Shown here: positions 35,665-44,769 of the stretch, in pieces
How the letters are laid out: the number at the start of each line of letters is the position of its first letter
Numbering within the stretch: position 1 is the first letter of the stretch
Position numbers and translations under genes: made by a program
NCBI RefSeq assembly: GCF_009769385.1
Contig: NZ_VKAB01000023.1
Location: 62,001 to 126,000 of the forward strand
DNA from: Saccharothrix deserti
GTDB lineage: Bacteria > Actinomycetota > Actinomycetes > Mycobacteriales > Pseudonocardiaceae
Length of the DNA: 64,000 nt
Direction of reading: 5' to 3'
The notes under the pieces: generated by a model
Database searches by the model: none
The model's input: the letters and a program-made list of their open reading frames with translations, nothing else
What the model was told of the DNA's origin: nothing

Positions 35665-35809
35665 GAACCACTCTCTGTCCGACACGACAACCCGAAAGTG
35701 GGAACCGCTCCGGCATAAGCGTGAATGCCGGTCTTTGCAGCGGCGATCAAGAACGCGCACCGCTATTGTCCGGCCCGTCCACAGTCGGCAGGCAGCACCC
35801 GAGGTGTGA

Positions 35810-36796
35810 ATGGTCGTCAACTTCCAGCTGCGCGACCTGATGCACCCACTGGACCGCTCGGCCCGCACGGCGCTGGAGTCGGTGCCGCTGCTGCAAACCG
35901 CGCTGACCGCGTACGCGAAGGTCTACACCGACCGGGCGTGGCGGCACTACCTGCTGTCCAACGCGGTCCGGCTCGGACCCCGGCAGCTGCCCGAGTACTA
36001 CCGGATGCTGCCGCCGATCTGCGACGCCCTCGGCATCCCGATCCCCGAGATGTACCTGATGAGCGGCGAGCCCAACGCCATGACGGTGGGCGTGGACCAG
36101 CCGATGATCGTCTTGTACAGCCGGTTGCTCGAAAGCCTGGACGAGGACGAGATCCGGGCGGTCATCGCGCACGAGTGCGGACACATCGCGTTCAAGCACG
36201 TGCTGTACCACGACATGGCGACCCGCTTGGCCAACGAGGGCCTGGGGCTGCTGTCGAAACTCCCCATCCCCGGTGTGAAGCAGCTGGGCGACGTGGCACT
36301 GTTCGCGGTGGAGGAGGCTCTGCTGAACTGGCAGCGCAAGAGCGAGCTCTCCGCGGACCGCGCCGCCGCGGTGTGCGCCGGCGGCCCGGACCCGATGAAA
36401 CGCGCGATCTTCCACCTGGTCGGCGTCCCCAAGTGGCTGCCGGGTGACATCGACTTCGCGGAGTTCGAGGCGCAGACACAGGACTTCGACGCCTTCAAGT
36501 CCAACTCCCTGTGGAACAAGATGATCGACCGCGCGGTCCAGCAGTCCGTGGTGACGCACCCGATGCCGATCGCCAGGGTGAAGTACCTGCACGACTGGAC
36601 GCGCTCGGACTCGTTCCGCATCCTCACCGGCGCCGTGGAACACCGGCGCCTGCAAACGGGTGCCCGCTGCCCGCACTGCAATGGCCAGGTGCAGCAGGAT
36701 TGGCGCTTCTGCGGGGTCTGCGGCACCGCCATCACACCGACGCCCGCGCTGGAAGGCCGGAGTTTCCCGGCGGCACTGGAAGGTCCGGTCGAATGA
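35810..36796 (+). CDS. M48-family metalloprotease with C-terminal zinc ribbon
   Basis: This 328-residue protein contains the zinc-protease motif IAHECGHIAFKH (HExxH, about residue 122) and a downstream Glu-containing helix (RKSELSADRAAA), as in M48/HtpX-like peptidases. No membrane helix typical of HtpX is evident, so the enzyme may be cytoplasmic or peripheral. The C-terminus adds a four-Cys zinc ribbon (CPHCNGQV then CGVC). ATG 35810 has GAGGTG upstream. Its stop overlaps the next start (ATGA, 36793). Both proteins end in zinc ribbons, which suggests a complex. The pair faces the caspase/chaperonin-like module on the other strand. Confidence 0.86.
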   Translation: MVVNFQLRDLMHPLDRSARTALESVPLLQTALTAYAKVYTDRAWRHYLLSNAVRLGPRQLPEYYRMLPPICDALGIPIPEMYLMSGEPNAMTVGVDQPMIVLYSRLLESLDEDEIRAVIAHECGHIAFKHVLYHDMATRLANEGLGLLSKLPIPGVKQLGDVALFAVEEALLNWQRKSELSADRAAAVCAGGPDPMKRAIFHLVGVPKWLPGDIDFAEFEAQTQDFDAFKSNSLWNKMIDRAVQQSVVTHPMPIARVKYLHDWTRSDSFRILTGAVEHRRLQTGARCPHCNGQVQQDWRFCGVCGTAITPTPALEGRSFPAALEGPVE

Positions 36797-37506
36797 GCCT
36801 GCTCAAGACGGAGCGGATCGTGTCCGGCGCGATCGGCGACCTCATGCCGGTGGCCCAGCGGGTCATGATGCACTTCCGCGGTCCCGGCCGGGAGGTGACG
36901 GGCCAGCCGCGGATGGCCGCCGCGAACCACGGCTGGTACGTGCCGCCGAGCTGGGAGATCAGCATCCACGCGCCCACGTTCCGGGCGATCGGCCAGCACC
37001 GGGGCGCGTTGAAGATCGAACTGCTGCCCCAGCTGGGCACCACGATGATCAGGGTCTCCGCCGGGGTCTTCGGTTTCCCGACCGGCACGGAACAGCTGAC
37101 GTGGAAGGTCAAGCTCGGTCAGTTGTGGCGGGAGATCAAGCAGTCCGAGCTGCACGACGACGCGCTGCTGGTGTGCGAGGAGTACCTGTCCGAGGCCGCG
37201 CTCAAGGCGGGGCAGGACGGCTTCCCACCCGCGCAGATGATGCTGCCGCCCGGCCAGCCGCCGCACGGCCACCCCGGCTACGCCCAACCACCGGGGTACG
37301 CGCCGCCGCCGGGGTACGCCCAACCACCCGGCTTCCCGCAGCCCGGACCGGCGTGGGTGCAGGAACCACAGCAGTTCCAGGCCGTCCCACAACCGCAACC
37401 GGCGGCCCCGACACCACCCGCCGGCACCGCCTTCTGCTCGCAGTGCGGAGCCCCGGCAGCCGCCGACGCCCGGTTCTGCCCATCCTGCGGGGCCAAGCGC
37501 GGCTAG
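36793..37506 (+). CDS. Zinc-ribbon protein coupled to the M48 protease
   Basis: I do not recognise the N-terminal domain of this 237-residue protein. Residues 1-140 are mixed alpha/beta (RVMMHFRGPGREVTG, then WEISIHAPTFRAIGQHRGAL). A Pro/Gly/Gln-rich linker with repeated GYAQPPG and GYAPPPG units follows, and the C-terminus is a four-Cys zinc ribbon (FCSQCGAPAAADARFCPSCG). It is translationally coupled to the M48 protease. Its TAG (37504-37506) interlocks with the stop of the caspase-like gene, the shared bases being CTAG at 37503-37506. Function unknown; the pairing suggests an adaptor or substrate-presenting partner. Confidence 0.7.
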   Translation: MSLLKTERIVSGAIGDLMPVAQRVMMHFRGPGREVTGQPRMAAANHGWYVPPSWEISIHAPTFRAIGQHRGALKIELLPQLGTTMIRVSAGVFGFPTGTEQLTWKVKLGQLWREIKQSELHDDALLVCEEYLSEAALKAGQDGFPPAQMMLPPGQPPHGHPGYAQPPGYAPPPGYAQPPGFPQPGPAWVQEPQQFQAVPQPQPAAPTPPAGTAFCSQCGAPAAADARFCPSCGAKRG

Positions 37507-39527
37507 GACGTCCGGCCGGGCGCCAGGAGCGGGACCACGGTGGCGATCGCGTGCCCGAGCGCACCCTGGACCGTGTTCAGCGGGTCCGTGTGCCCCGGTG
37601 TCCCCGAATCGGGGCTGATGCCCGCGTTGCGCGTGATCTCGCGGTGCGGTGCGGCGAGGGCCCGACGCAGCACACGGCCCGCCGGCGACTCCGACGGCAG
37701 CCGGTCGCCCACCGCCCGCAGCGCGGCCCCGGCGCCCGCCACGACACCGCCGTTCGCGGCGGCCCGCGCGATGGCCAGCGCCCGCACGGCGACCGGCAGT
37801 CCCGCGGGCTCGACCCGGACCACCGCGCGTCCGGTGTGGGCCGGCGTCGGGGTGTCCGCAGAGTTGTTCGCCGGGTGCGCAGGAGCGGTCGCCGGGGTGT
37901 TCACGGGGGTGTTCCCGGCCATGACCGTGGTCGTCGACGCCGTCACGAGCGCCCGGTAGGCGTGACCGGGACGGGTGCCGTCGCGGCTCGCGCCCGTCAT
38001 GGCGGCCAGACCGGCGAGGACGGTCTCGGTGTTCGCCCCGCCGGGGAAGATCACGGTCACCTGCTGTGCCGCGAACATCAGCCGTCGCGCGAGGTAGGGC
38101 GGTAACTGGGGAGCCACGACCAGCAGCGGCCGGCCCCTGATCGCCGGATCGGCGCCCAACCGGGCGGCGTCGACCTGCCCGGTGGCCGAGAGGACCACCG
38201 CCGGGTCGTCCAGGATCACCGGGGTGGCGGCGGCGTTGGGTGCCAGCAGTTTCGTCGTGAAGGTGAGCCTGCTGGTCAGCTCGACCTCCACACCGTCGTC
38301 CGACGCCAACCCGACCTCGACGTTGGCCGCACCGGCGCGCTCGATCGCCGCGGCCGTCTTCGTGGCGATGTCGGTGGGTCCCAACGCGGTGACCAGCACG
38401 CGCTCGAACTCCGCCGCGGTGCGCACCGGCACGGCGAGGCCGATGAGCGACACGAGCAGTTCGTCCGCACACCGCTGGAGATCGTGCACGAGGTCGTCCG
38501 GATCGGCACCCGCGGAGATCTCGCGAACCGCCTCCGCCAGGATCTCCCCGGTCAGCAGCGCCGCGGTCGCCGCGCCGTCCCCGAACTGCCGGCGCATCGT
38601 CTCCGTCAGCTCCCGCAACGGGCCGCCCTCGGTGATCCGCACGGCGTCACCCCGGCCGCCCGGTCCGATCGTCCGCCGGATCGCCTCGGTCACGTCCGCC
38701 AGCCCGGTGAAGGCACCGGGGTCGATCGGCCTCACGACCACCCGCGGCCGGGACTTGCGCACGGGCTCCGACGGCGCTCGCCAGGCACGGTTGCGGACGA
38801 GTTCGAGCCGCCCGGCCGTGTTGGTGCCCATCTGCTGCGGCCGGGGGAACCGCCCGAGCACCATCTTCCGCAGCACCTGCTCGTACAGGTCGCTCATCCG
38901 CAACCGCTCCGGGCCTTCCACGACGCCCTCGCGGAGCACCTCGATCAGGCCGCCGGTGAACGCCGTGTGCCGTGCGCCCAGCGGTGCCAGCGAAGGCGAG
39001 TTCTTCGGCGACGACGTGAGCACGTACGTCCCGTCGATGTCGAGCTGACCGGCGACCAGCGAAGCCGGGTCCGACATCGTGCGCAGGGCCCGGCCGCTGA
39101 AGCAGCAGTCGAGCACCACGACCAGCCTGCGGGCCGCGGCGTTGCGCATGGCCTCCCGCACCCAGGCGTAACGCAGCCCGGTGAACTTCGGTGACCGCTC
39201 GGTCATGTCGCCGACGGCCAGGATCAGCTCCCCGTCGTCCGGGTCCGGCACGCCGTGGCCCGCGTAGTACACGATCAGGGTGTCGGTGGCCTCCCCGGCG
39301 ACCCGTTCGAGGGTCGCGGCCAGCTGCCGGGCGTCCGACACGTCGGTGGGGACCACGCAGTTCCCGGGAGCGAGCCCCCAGATCCCCGGGTCGGTGAAGG
39401 TCGCCGCGAGGTCCGCGACGTTGTTGCGAACCGCCGGGAGCCCTTCCAAACCGGGGTGCGCGGGCGTCGAGTCGACACCGATGAGAACTGCCCGGGACTG
39501 CTCCGGATCCGGCAGCCCCTCGATCAC
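37503..39527 (-). CDS. Caspase-like protease fused to a chaperonin (GroEL)-like domain
   Basis: This 674-residue protein has an N-terminal caspase (C14) domain: AVLIGVDS start, catalytic His91 in YYAGHG and catalytic Cys142 in VVLDCCFSG. Residues 275-515 resemble a shortened GroEL/Cpn60: EAIRRTIGPGGRGDAVRITE, then FGDGAATAALLTGEILAEAV (GroEL has GDGTTTATVLA with the ATPase Asp), AGADPDDLVHDLQRCADEL, VEVELTSRLTFTTK, ILDDPAVVLS and RPLLVVAPQL. The order and spacing follow equatorial, intermediate and apical segments. A Pro/Thr/Ala-rich tail follows. GTG 39527 overlaps the stop of the EACC1-like gene (GTGA). I infer a conflict or stress module in which the chaperonin part senses or holds substrate and the caspase cuts. 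Confidence 0.82.
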   Translation of the reverse strand: MIEGLPDPEQSRAVLIGVDSTPAHPGLEGLPAVRNNVADLAATFTDPGIWGLAPGNCVVPTDVSDARQLAATLERVAGEATDTLIVYYAGHGVPDPDDGELILAVGDMTERSPKFTGLRYAWVREAMRNAAARRLVVVLDCCFSGRALRTMSDPASLVAGQLDIDGTYVLTSSPKNSPSLAPLGARHTAFTGGLIEVLREGVVEGPERLRMSDLYEQVLRKMVLGRFPRPQQMGTNTAGRLELVRNRAWRAPSEPVRKSRPRVVVRPIDPGAFTGLADVTEAIRRTIGPGGRGDAVRITEGGPLRELTETMRRQFGDGAATAALLTGEILAEAVREISAGADPDDLVHDLQRCADELLVSLIGLAVPVRTAAEFERVLVTALGPTDIATKTAAAIERAGAANVEVGLASDDGVEVELTSRLTFTTKLLAPNAAATPVILDDPAVVLSATGQVDAARLGADPAIRGRPLLVVAPQLPPYLARRLMFAAQQVTVIFPGGANTETVLAGLAAMTGASRDGTRPGHAYRALVTASTTTVMAGNTPVNTPATAPAHPANNSADTPTPAHTGRAVVRVEPAGLPVAVRALAIARAAANGGVVAGAGAALRAVGDRLPSESPAGRVLRRALAAPHREITRNAGISPDSGTPGHTDPLNTVQGALGHAIATVVPLLAPGRTS

Positions 39528-39904
39528 CGCAGCTCGTCCGGCGGGAGCACCTCGGAGATCATCCGGACGATCTCGGCCGTGTCCTTCACCCGCTGCGCGT
39601 CGAGCTCGATCACCCGGTCACCGGCGGTGATCTTCACCTTGACGTCGCTCGTCCGGTGCCTGATCCAGGTGGCGATCGACCTGGCCACGACGGTGCCGGC
39701 GCCACCAGCGCCCAACGCCACCAGGAGCACGTCGGACACGGCGCCCATCTGGCCGGGCGGCACCTCCGCGGGCGCCCAGCGCAACCACGCGGGGCGCACC
39801 CCGTCCTCCGCGGCCAGCCATTCGCGCAAGGACCGCAGGTCGGCCTCGGCCGTCTCGATCTCCAGTTCCACCGGACCATGGTTCCGGTCGCGGGCCACCC
39901 CCAC
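39524..39904 (-). CDS. EACC1-like small protein, partner of the caspase fusion
   Basis: This protein of about 115-126 residues reads VELEIETAEADLRSLREWLA, a short beta segment, then MGAVSDVLLVALGAGGAG (probable membrane-associated helix), SIATWIRHRTSDVKVKI and a final strand-helix. This matches my memory of effector-associated constant component 1 (EACC1), the fixed small partner found beside variable effectors in predicted actinobacterial conflict systems. The family name is recalled, not checked. The start is unclear: GTG 39904, 39898 or 39871 are possible, and the last best fits the domain edge. It is translationally coupled to the caspase/chaperonin gene. Confidence 0.7.
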   Translation of the reverse strand: MGVARDRNHGPVELEIETAEADLRSLREWLAAEDGVRPAWLRWAPAEVPPGQMGAVSDVLLVALGAGGAGTVVARSIATWIRHRTSDVKVKITAGDRVIELDAQRVKDTAEIVRMISEVLPPDELR

Positions 39905-39948
39905 AACCGGCTGTCACCCGATCGGTCCTGGGTCGGCGGATTGCCGGG

Positions 39949-41103
39949 TCATCTCAAGCCGAGTTCGCGGGCGATCAGCATCTTCTGCACCTCGCTGGTG
40001 CCCTCGCCGATCTCCAGGATCTTGGCGTCCCGGTAGAACCGACCGACCGGGTACTCGTTCATGAACCCGTACCCGCCGAAGATCTGCGTCGCCTCGCGCG
40101 CGTTGTCCATCGCCGCCTCCGACGACACCAGCTTCGCGATCGCCGCCTCCCGCTTGAACGGCTCGCCCCGCAGCATCTTCGCCGCCGCCTGGTAGTACGC
40201 CAGCCGGGCGGTGTGCGCGCGGACCTCCATCTCGGCGATCTTGAACTGGATCGCCTGGTACGTCCCGATCTTCCGACCGAACGCCTCCCGCTCCCCGACG
40301 TACCGCACGGACTCGTCCACGCACCCCTGCGCCAGCCCGACACCGATGGCCGCGATCGCCACCCGCCCCTCGTCCAGCGTCTGGAGGAACTGCGCGTACC
40401 CGCGCCCCCGCTCGCCCACCAGGTTCCCGACGGGCACCCGGCAGTCCTGGAACGACAGCTCACGCGTGTCCGAGGCGCTCCACCCGACCTTGGAGTACTT
40501 GCGCGACACCGAGAACCCCGGCGTCCCGGCCGGCACGAGGATCGCCGAGATCTCAGGCTTTCCGTCTTCACGCCGCCCGGTCGCCGCCGCCACCGTCACC
40601 AATCCGGTGATGTCCGTCCCCGAATTGGTGATGAACGCCTTCGTTCCGTTGATCACCCACTCGTCACCGTCCAGCCGCGCGGTGGTCCGCAACGCCCCCG
40701 CGTCCGACCCGCTACCGGGCTCGGTCAGCCCGAACGCGCCCAGCACCTCACCCGAGCACAACCGGGGCAGCCACTCGGCCTTCTGCGCGGCCGAACCGAA
40801 CCGGAACAGCGGCATGGCCCCCAGCGAGACACCGGCCTCCAACGTGATCGCCACCGACGAGTCGACCCGCGCCAGCTCCTCCAACGCCAGGCACAACGCG
40901 AAGTAGTCGCCGCCCATCCCGCCGAACTCCTCCGGAAACGGCAGCCCGAACAGGCCCATCCGCCCCATCTTGGCGACGATCCCGTACGGGAACTCCTCGC
41001 GCTCGTAGAACCCGCCGATGACCGGCGCGACCTCCTCGCGGGCGAACTCCTCGACGGTCTTGCGCAGCGCCTCGTATTCCTCGTCAAGGCGGAAGTCCAA
41101 CAT
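39949..41103 (-). CDS. Acyl-CoA dehydrogenase (FadE; probable isovaleryl/branched-chain type)
   Basis: This 384-residue enzyme has the standard features: LTEPGSGSDAG, the FAD-contact INGTKAFITNSG, the catalytic-base Glu region near the C-terminus (QIFGGYGFMNEYPVGRFYRD, with IGEGTSEVQ). It is the third gene of an operon with an acyl-CoA carboxylase (beta then alpha subunit), starting 3 bp after accA. The set dehydrogenase, biotin carboxylase and carboxyltransferase is the actinobacterial leucine-catabolic arrangement (fadE19-accA1-accD1 in Mycobacterium), where it would oxidise isovaleryl-CoA to methylcrotonyl-CoA. Substrate assignment is by context. Confidence 0.9.
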   Translation of the reverse strand: MLDFRLDEEYEALRKTVEEFAREEVAPVIGGFYEREEFPYGIVAKMGRMGLFGLPFPEEFGGMGGDYFALCLALEELARVDSSVAITLEAGVSLGAMPLFRFGSAAQKAEWLPRLCSGEVLGAFGLTEPGSGSDAGALRTTARLDGDEWVINGTKAFITNSGTDITGLVTVAAATGRREDGKPEISAILVPAGTPGFSVSRKYSKVGWSASDTRELSFQDCRVPVGNLVGERGRGYAQFLQTLDEGRVAIAAIGVGLAQGCVDESVRYVGEREAFGRKIGTYQAIQFKIAEMEVRAHTARLAYYQAAAKMLRGEPFKREAAIAKLVSSEAAMDNAREATQIFGGYGFMNEYPVGRFYRDAKILEIGEGTSEVQKMLIARELGLR

Positions 41104-41106
41104 CGC

Positions 41107-43044
41107 TCACTCCAGGTGGGGCACGACGACGGCTAGGGGTTGGTCCAGCGCGACCTGTTGGCCCGCCTGGACCCGCACTTCGGCGAGCACCCCGTCCACG
41201 GGTGACGTGACGGTGTGCTCCATCTTCATCGCTTCGACCACGAACAACGCCTGACCGGCGGTCACGTGCTCGCCCTCGGCGCCACGCACGACGAGCACCG
41301 TGCCGGGCATCGGGCTGGTCACCGGGCCACCGCTGCCGGCCACCGCCGACGACGACACCTCGGACGGCGGCGTCTCGGTCAACGCCCACGCGTGCCCGTC
41401 CGCGCCGAGCCACAGCACATCGCCGGAACGGGCCATTGCATACCGCCGACCGCCGACAACGAGCCAGGAACCGTCGACGGAAGCGTTGAGCCGCAACGGT
41501 TCTTTGTCTGCAACAGCCACTTCGTCACCGCGCACCCGGACCTCGACGCCGTCGATCAGCCACTTGGTCCACGCGTGCTCGCCGACCCGCCACCCGCCGG
41601 ACTGCTCCCACGGGTCGTCACCGCGCAGCGCGAGCTGCCGCTCCAACGCCGCCGCCGCCAACACCTCGTCCGGAACGTCGTCGCGCACCAACGATTCCAG
41701 CTTGCGCTCCACCAACCCGGTGTCCAACGCCCCGGCCCGCACGTCCGGGTCGGCCAGCAACGCCCGCAGGAACGGGATGTTGGTCGTCACGCCGAGCAGC
41801 ACCATCCGCCCGAGCGCGGCGTCCAACCGCCGCAACGCCTCCGCGCGCGAGGAGCCGTGCGCGATCACCTTGGCCAGCATCGGGTCGTAATCGCTGCCCA
41901 CGGTCAACCCGACCCGCAACGCCGAGTCGACCCGCACGTCCGCAGGCTCGTGCAGAGCCAACACCGTGCCACCGGTCGGCAGGAACCCGCGCGCCGGGTC
42001 CTCCGCGTAGACCCGGGCCTCCACGGCGTGCCGCGACAGCCTGACCTCGCCGAGCGAGAGACGTTCACCCGACGCGACCCGCAGCTGCCACTCGACCAGG
42101 TCCACGCCGGTCGCCAGCTCGGTGACCGGGTGCTCGACCTGGAGCCGGGTGTTCATCTCCATGAAGTAGTAGTCGCCGGACGCGCCGTCCACGATGAACT
42201 CGACCGTGCCCGCGCCGACGTACCCGACGGCCTTCGCCGCCTCCACGGCCGCCGTGCCCATGGCGTCCCGCATGTCCTCGGTGACCAGCGGCGAGGGCGC
42301 CTCCTCGATGATCTTCTGATGCCGCCGTTGGAGGCTGCACTCCCGTTCACCGAGGTGCACCACGTCGCCGTGCGCGTCGGCCAGCACCTGGATCTCGATG
42401 TGCCGCGGGTTGCCGATGAACCGCTCGATCAGCAGCGCGTCGTCACCGAACGAACCGCGCGCCTCACGCCGTGCCGACTCGATGGCGTCCCGCAGCCCAG
42501 CGGGCTCGTCCACCAGCCGCATACCCTTGCCGCCGCCACCGGCGGACGGCTTCAGCAGCACCGGGAACCCGATCTCCCCGGCCGCCGCGACCAGGTCGTC
42601 GTCGGTCATCCCGACCTCGGTCCGCCCCGGCACCACCGGCACACCCGCCGCCGCCACGGTCAGCTTGGCGCGGATCTTGTCGCCCATCGCCTCGATCGCG
42701 TCGGCGGGCGGCCCGATGAACACCAGCCCGGCCTTCTCGCACGCCCGCGCGAACTCGGCGTTCTCGGCCAGGAACCCGTAACCGGGGTGCACGGCCTGGG
42801 CGCCCGTCCGCGTGGCCGCCTCGATGATCCGCTCGATCGACAGGTAGCTCTCCCGCGCCGACGCGGGCCCGATCCGCACCGCCACATCGGCCTGCCGCAC
42901 GTGCAGCGCGTCCACGTCCGCGTCGCTGTAGACGGCCACCGACCGGATGCCGAACCGCCGCAACGCGCGGATCACGCGCACCGCGATCTCGCCGCGGTTG
43001 GCCACCAGAACGCTGTCGAACATCTCGCCGTCGAACATCCCCAT
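41107..43044 (-). CDS. accA1: Acyl-CoA carboxylase alpha subunit (biotin carboxylase + BCCP)
   Basis: This 645-residue protein carries the biotin carboxylase core (SVLVANRGEIAVRVIRAL, HPGYGFLAENAEFA, the ATP-grasp loop KPSAGGGGKGMR, FIEVNTR-type MEMNTRLQVEHPVTE). A middle domain follows, and a C-terminal biotinyl domain with the lysine in EAMKMEHTV. It carboxylates biotin and passes the carboxyl to the beta subunit upstream. ATG 43044 overlaps the accD stop (TGATG), giving tight coupling; ATG 43023 (MFDSVLVANRG) better matches homologue starts. Downstream, fadE begins 3 bp after its stop. Methylcrotonyl-CoA carboxylation in leucine degradation is the inferred role. Confidence 0.92.
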   Translation of the reverse strand: MGMFDGEMFDSVLVANRGEIAVRVIRALRRFGIRSVAVYSDADVDALHVRQADVAVRIGPASARESYLSIERIIEAATRTGAQAVHPGYGFLAENAEFARACEKAGLVFIGPPADAIEAMGDKIRAKLTVAAAGVPVVPGRTEVGMTDDDLVAAAGEIGFPVLLKPSAGGGGKGMRLVDEPAGLRDAIESARREARGSFGDDALLIERFIGNPRHIEIQVLADAHGDVVHLGERECSLQRRHQKIIEEAPSPLVTEDMRDAMGTAAVEAAKAVGYVGAGTVEFIVDGASGDYYFMEMNTRLQVEHPVTELATGVDLVEWQLRVASGERLSLGEVRLSRHAVEARVYAEDPARGFLPTGGTVLALHEPADVRVDSALRVGLTVGSDYDPMLAKVIAHGSSRAEALRRLDAALGRMVLLGVTTNIPFLRALLADPDVRAGALDTGLVERKLESLVRDDVPDEVLAAAALERQLALRGDDPWEQSGGWRVGEHAWTKWLIDGVEVRVRGDEVAVADKEPLRLNASVDGSWLVVGGRRYAMARSGDVLWLGADGHAWALTETPPSEVSSSAVAGSGGPVTSPMPGTVLVVRGAEGEHVTAGQALFVVEAMKMEHTVTSPVDGVLAEVRVQAGQQVALDQPLAVVVPHLE

Positions 43045-44648
43045 CACATCCGGAAGACGCCGTAGGAAACCGGCTCGATCGGGGCGTTGGCCGCCGTGGA
43101 CAACGCCAGGCCGAGCACCATCCGGGTGTCCAGGGGGTCGATCACGCCGTCGTCCCACAGCCGCGCCGTGGAGTAGTACGGGTTGCCCTGGTCCTCGTAC
43201 TGCTGCCGGATCGGCGCCTTGAACGTCTCTTCATCCTCGAGAGACCACTCGTCGCCGAGCTGGTCGCGCCGCACCGTCGCGAGCACGGACGCCGCCTGCT
43301 CACCGCCCATCACGGAGATCCGCGCGTTGGGCCACATCCACAGGAACCGGGGCGAGTACGCCCGCCCGCACATCGAGTAGTTGCCCGCGCCGAACGACCC
43401 GCCGATGACCACGGTGAACTTCGGCACCCGCGCGCACGCCACCGCCGTCACCATCTTCGCGCCGTGCTTGGCGATGCCCGCCGCCTCGTACTCGCGGCCA
43501 ACCATGAACCCGCTGATGTTCTGCAGGAACACCAGCGGCACGCTGCGCTGGTCGCACAGCTGGATGAAGTGCGCGCCCTTCAACGCCGACTCGCCGAACA
43601 GCACGCCGTTGTTGGCGACGATGCCGACCGGGTGACCGTGGATCCGGGCGAACCCGGTGACCAGCGTCGCGCCGTACTCCTTCTTGAACTCCTGGAACCG
43701 GCTGCCGTCCACGATCCGCGCGATCACCTCGCGCACGTCGTAGGGCGTGCGGCTGTCCGTCGGCACCACGCCGTACAGCTCGGCGGGGTCGACGGAGGGC
43801 TCGACGGTCGGCTCGACGTTCCACGGGCGGGGGGCGCGCGGGCCGAGCGTGCTGACGATCGAGCGCACGATCCGGAGCGCGTGCGGGTCGTCCTCGGCGA
43901 GGTGGTCGGTGACGCCGGACGTGCGCGAGTGCAGCTCGCCGCCGCCCAGCTCCTCGGCCGTGACGACCTCGCCGGTCGCGGCCTTCACCAGCGGCGGGCC
44001 ACCGAGGAAGATCGTGCCCTGGCCGCGCACGATCACCGCCTCGTCCGACATCGCGGGCACGTACGCGCCGCCCGCCGTGCACGACCCGAGCACGGCCGCG
44101 ATCTGCGGGATGCCGCGGCTGGACATCGTGGCCTGGTTGAAGAAGATCCGGCCGAAGTGGTCGCGGTCCGGGAAGACCTCGTCCTGCTTCGGGAGGAACG
44201 CGCCGCCGGAGTCCACGAGGTAGACGCACGGCAGGTTGTTCTGCAACGCCACCTCTTGGGCGCGCAGGTGCTTCTTGACCGTCATCGGGTAGTACGTGCC
44301 GCCCTTGACGGTGGCGTCGTTGGCGACGACCACGACCTCGCGGCCGGAGACGCGGCCGACACCCGTGATGACGCCCGCGGCCGGTGCCTCGTCGCCGTAC
44401 ATGCCGTCCGCGGCCAGCGGTGAGAGTTCGAGGAACGGCGAGCCGGGGTCGAGCAGCGTGTCGACCCGGTCGCGGGGAAGCAGCTTGCCGCGCTCCACGT
44501 GCCGGGTGCGCGCCTTCTCGGGGCCGCCTCGGGCGGCGGTGCGGAGCTTGGCGCGCAGCTCGTGCACGAGTCGGGCGTGCTCGTCGTGGTAGCGCCGGAA
44601 GGCGTCGGCCGATTTGTCGGCCGTGCTGCGCAGCACCGGGGCGTCCAT
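43044..44648 (-). CDS. accD1: Acyl-CoA carboxylase beta subunit (carboxyltransferase)
   Basis: This 534-residue carboxyltransferase shows the N-terminal crotonase-like half (GRVSGREVVVVANDATVKGG, YLVDSGGAFLPKQDEVFPD, GSCTAGGAYVPAMSDE) and the C-terminal half (VANNGVLFGESALKGAHFI, FLQNISGFMVGREYE, GGSFGAGNYSMCGRAYSPRF). It matches methylcrotonyl-CoA-type subunits (FGRIFFNQATMSS) better than propionyl-CoA types. The start ATG 44648 has GAGGAG 6 nt upstream. It is the first gene of the accD-accA-fadE operon. Two copies of an operator-like motif lie 14-55 bp upstream (44662-44703). Confidence 0.92.
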   Translation of the reverse strand: MDAPVLRSTADKSADAFRRYHDEHARLVHELRAKLRTAARGGPEKARTRHVERGKLLPRDRVDTLLDPGSPFLELSPLAADGMYGDEAPAAGVITGVGRVSGREVVVVANDATVKGGTYYPMTVKKHLRAQEVALQNNLPCVYLVDSGGAFLPKQDEVFPDRDHFGRIFFNQATMSSRGIPQIAAVLGSCTAGGAYVPAMSDEAVIVRGQGTIFLGGPPLVKAATGEVVTAEELGGGELHSRTSGVTDHLAEDDPHALRIVRSIVSTLGPRAPRPWNVEPTVEPSVDPAELYGVVPTDSRTPYDVREVIARIVDGSRFQEFKKEYGATLVTGFARIHGHPVGIVANNGVLFGESALKGAHFIQLCDQRSVPLVFLQNISGFMVGREYEAAGIAKHGAKMVTAVACARVPKFTVVIGGSFGAGNYSMCGRAYSPRFLWMWPNARISVMGGEQAASVLATVRRDQLGDEWSLEDEETFKAPIRQQYEDQGNPYYSTARLWDDGVIDPLDTRMVLGLALSTAANAPIEPVSYGVFRM

Positions 44649-44661
44649 CGGGCTCCTCGCG

Positions 44662-44715
44662 GTTAGCAGTCGTTAACCTGAGGAGATGTTAGCGCTTGTT
44701 AACGCGGGTTCACAA
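44662..44715 (-). promoter_or_regulatory. accD promoter with two TetR-type operator copies
   Basis: GTTAGC-N4-GTTAAC occurs at 44662-44677 and again at 44688-44703, 26 bp apart. On the minus strand a promoter reads TTGTGA (44715-44710), 18-bp spacer, TAACAT (44691-44686); the distal operator covers the spacer and touches the -10. A third related site lies in the tetR promoter at 45701-45716. Confidence 0.7.
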
Positions 44716-44716
44716 G

Positions 44717-44748
44717 CCGGAGGGGGCCGCGCGTGCGGCCCCCTCCGG
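44717..44748 (-). terminator. Terminator after the SGNH hydrolase gene
   Basis: A perfect 13-bp GC-rich stem (44717-44729 with 44736-44748) with a 6-nt loop lies 21 bp beyond the hydrolase stop, just ahead of the accD promoter. Confidence 0.85.
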
Positions 44749-44769
44749 GTGACGGGTGACGCGTTGCGC

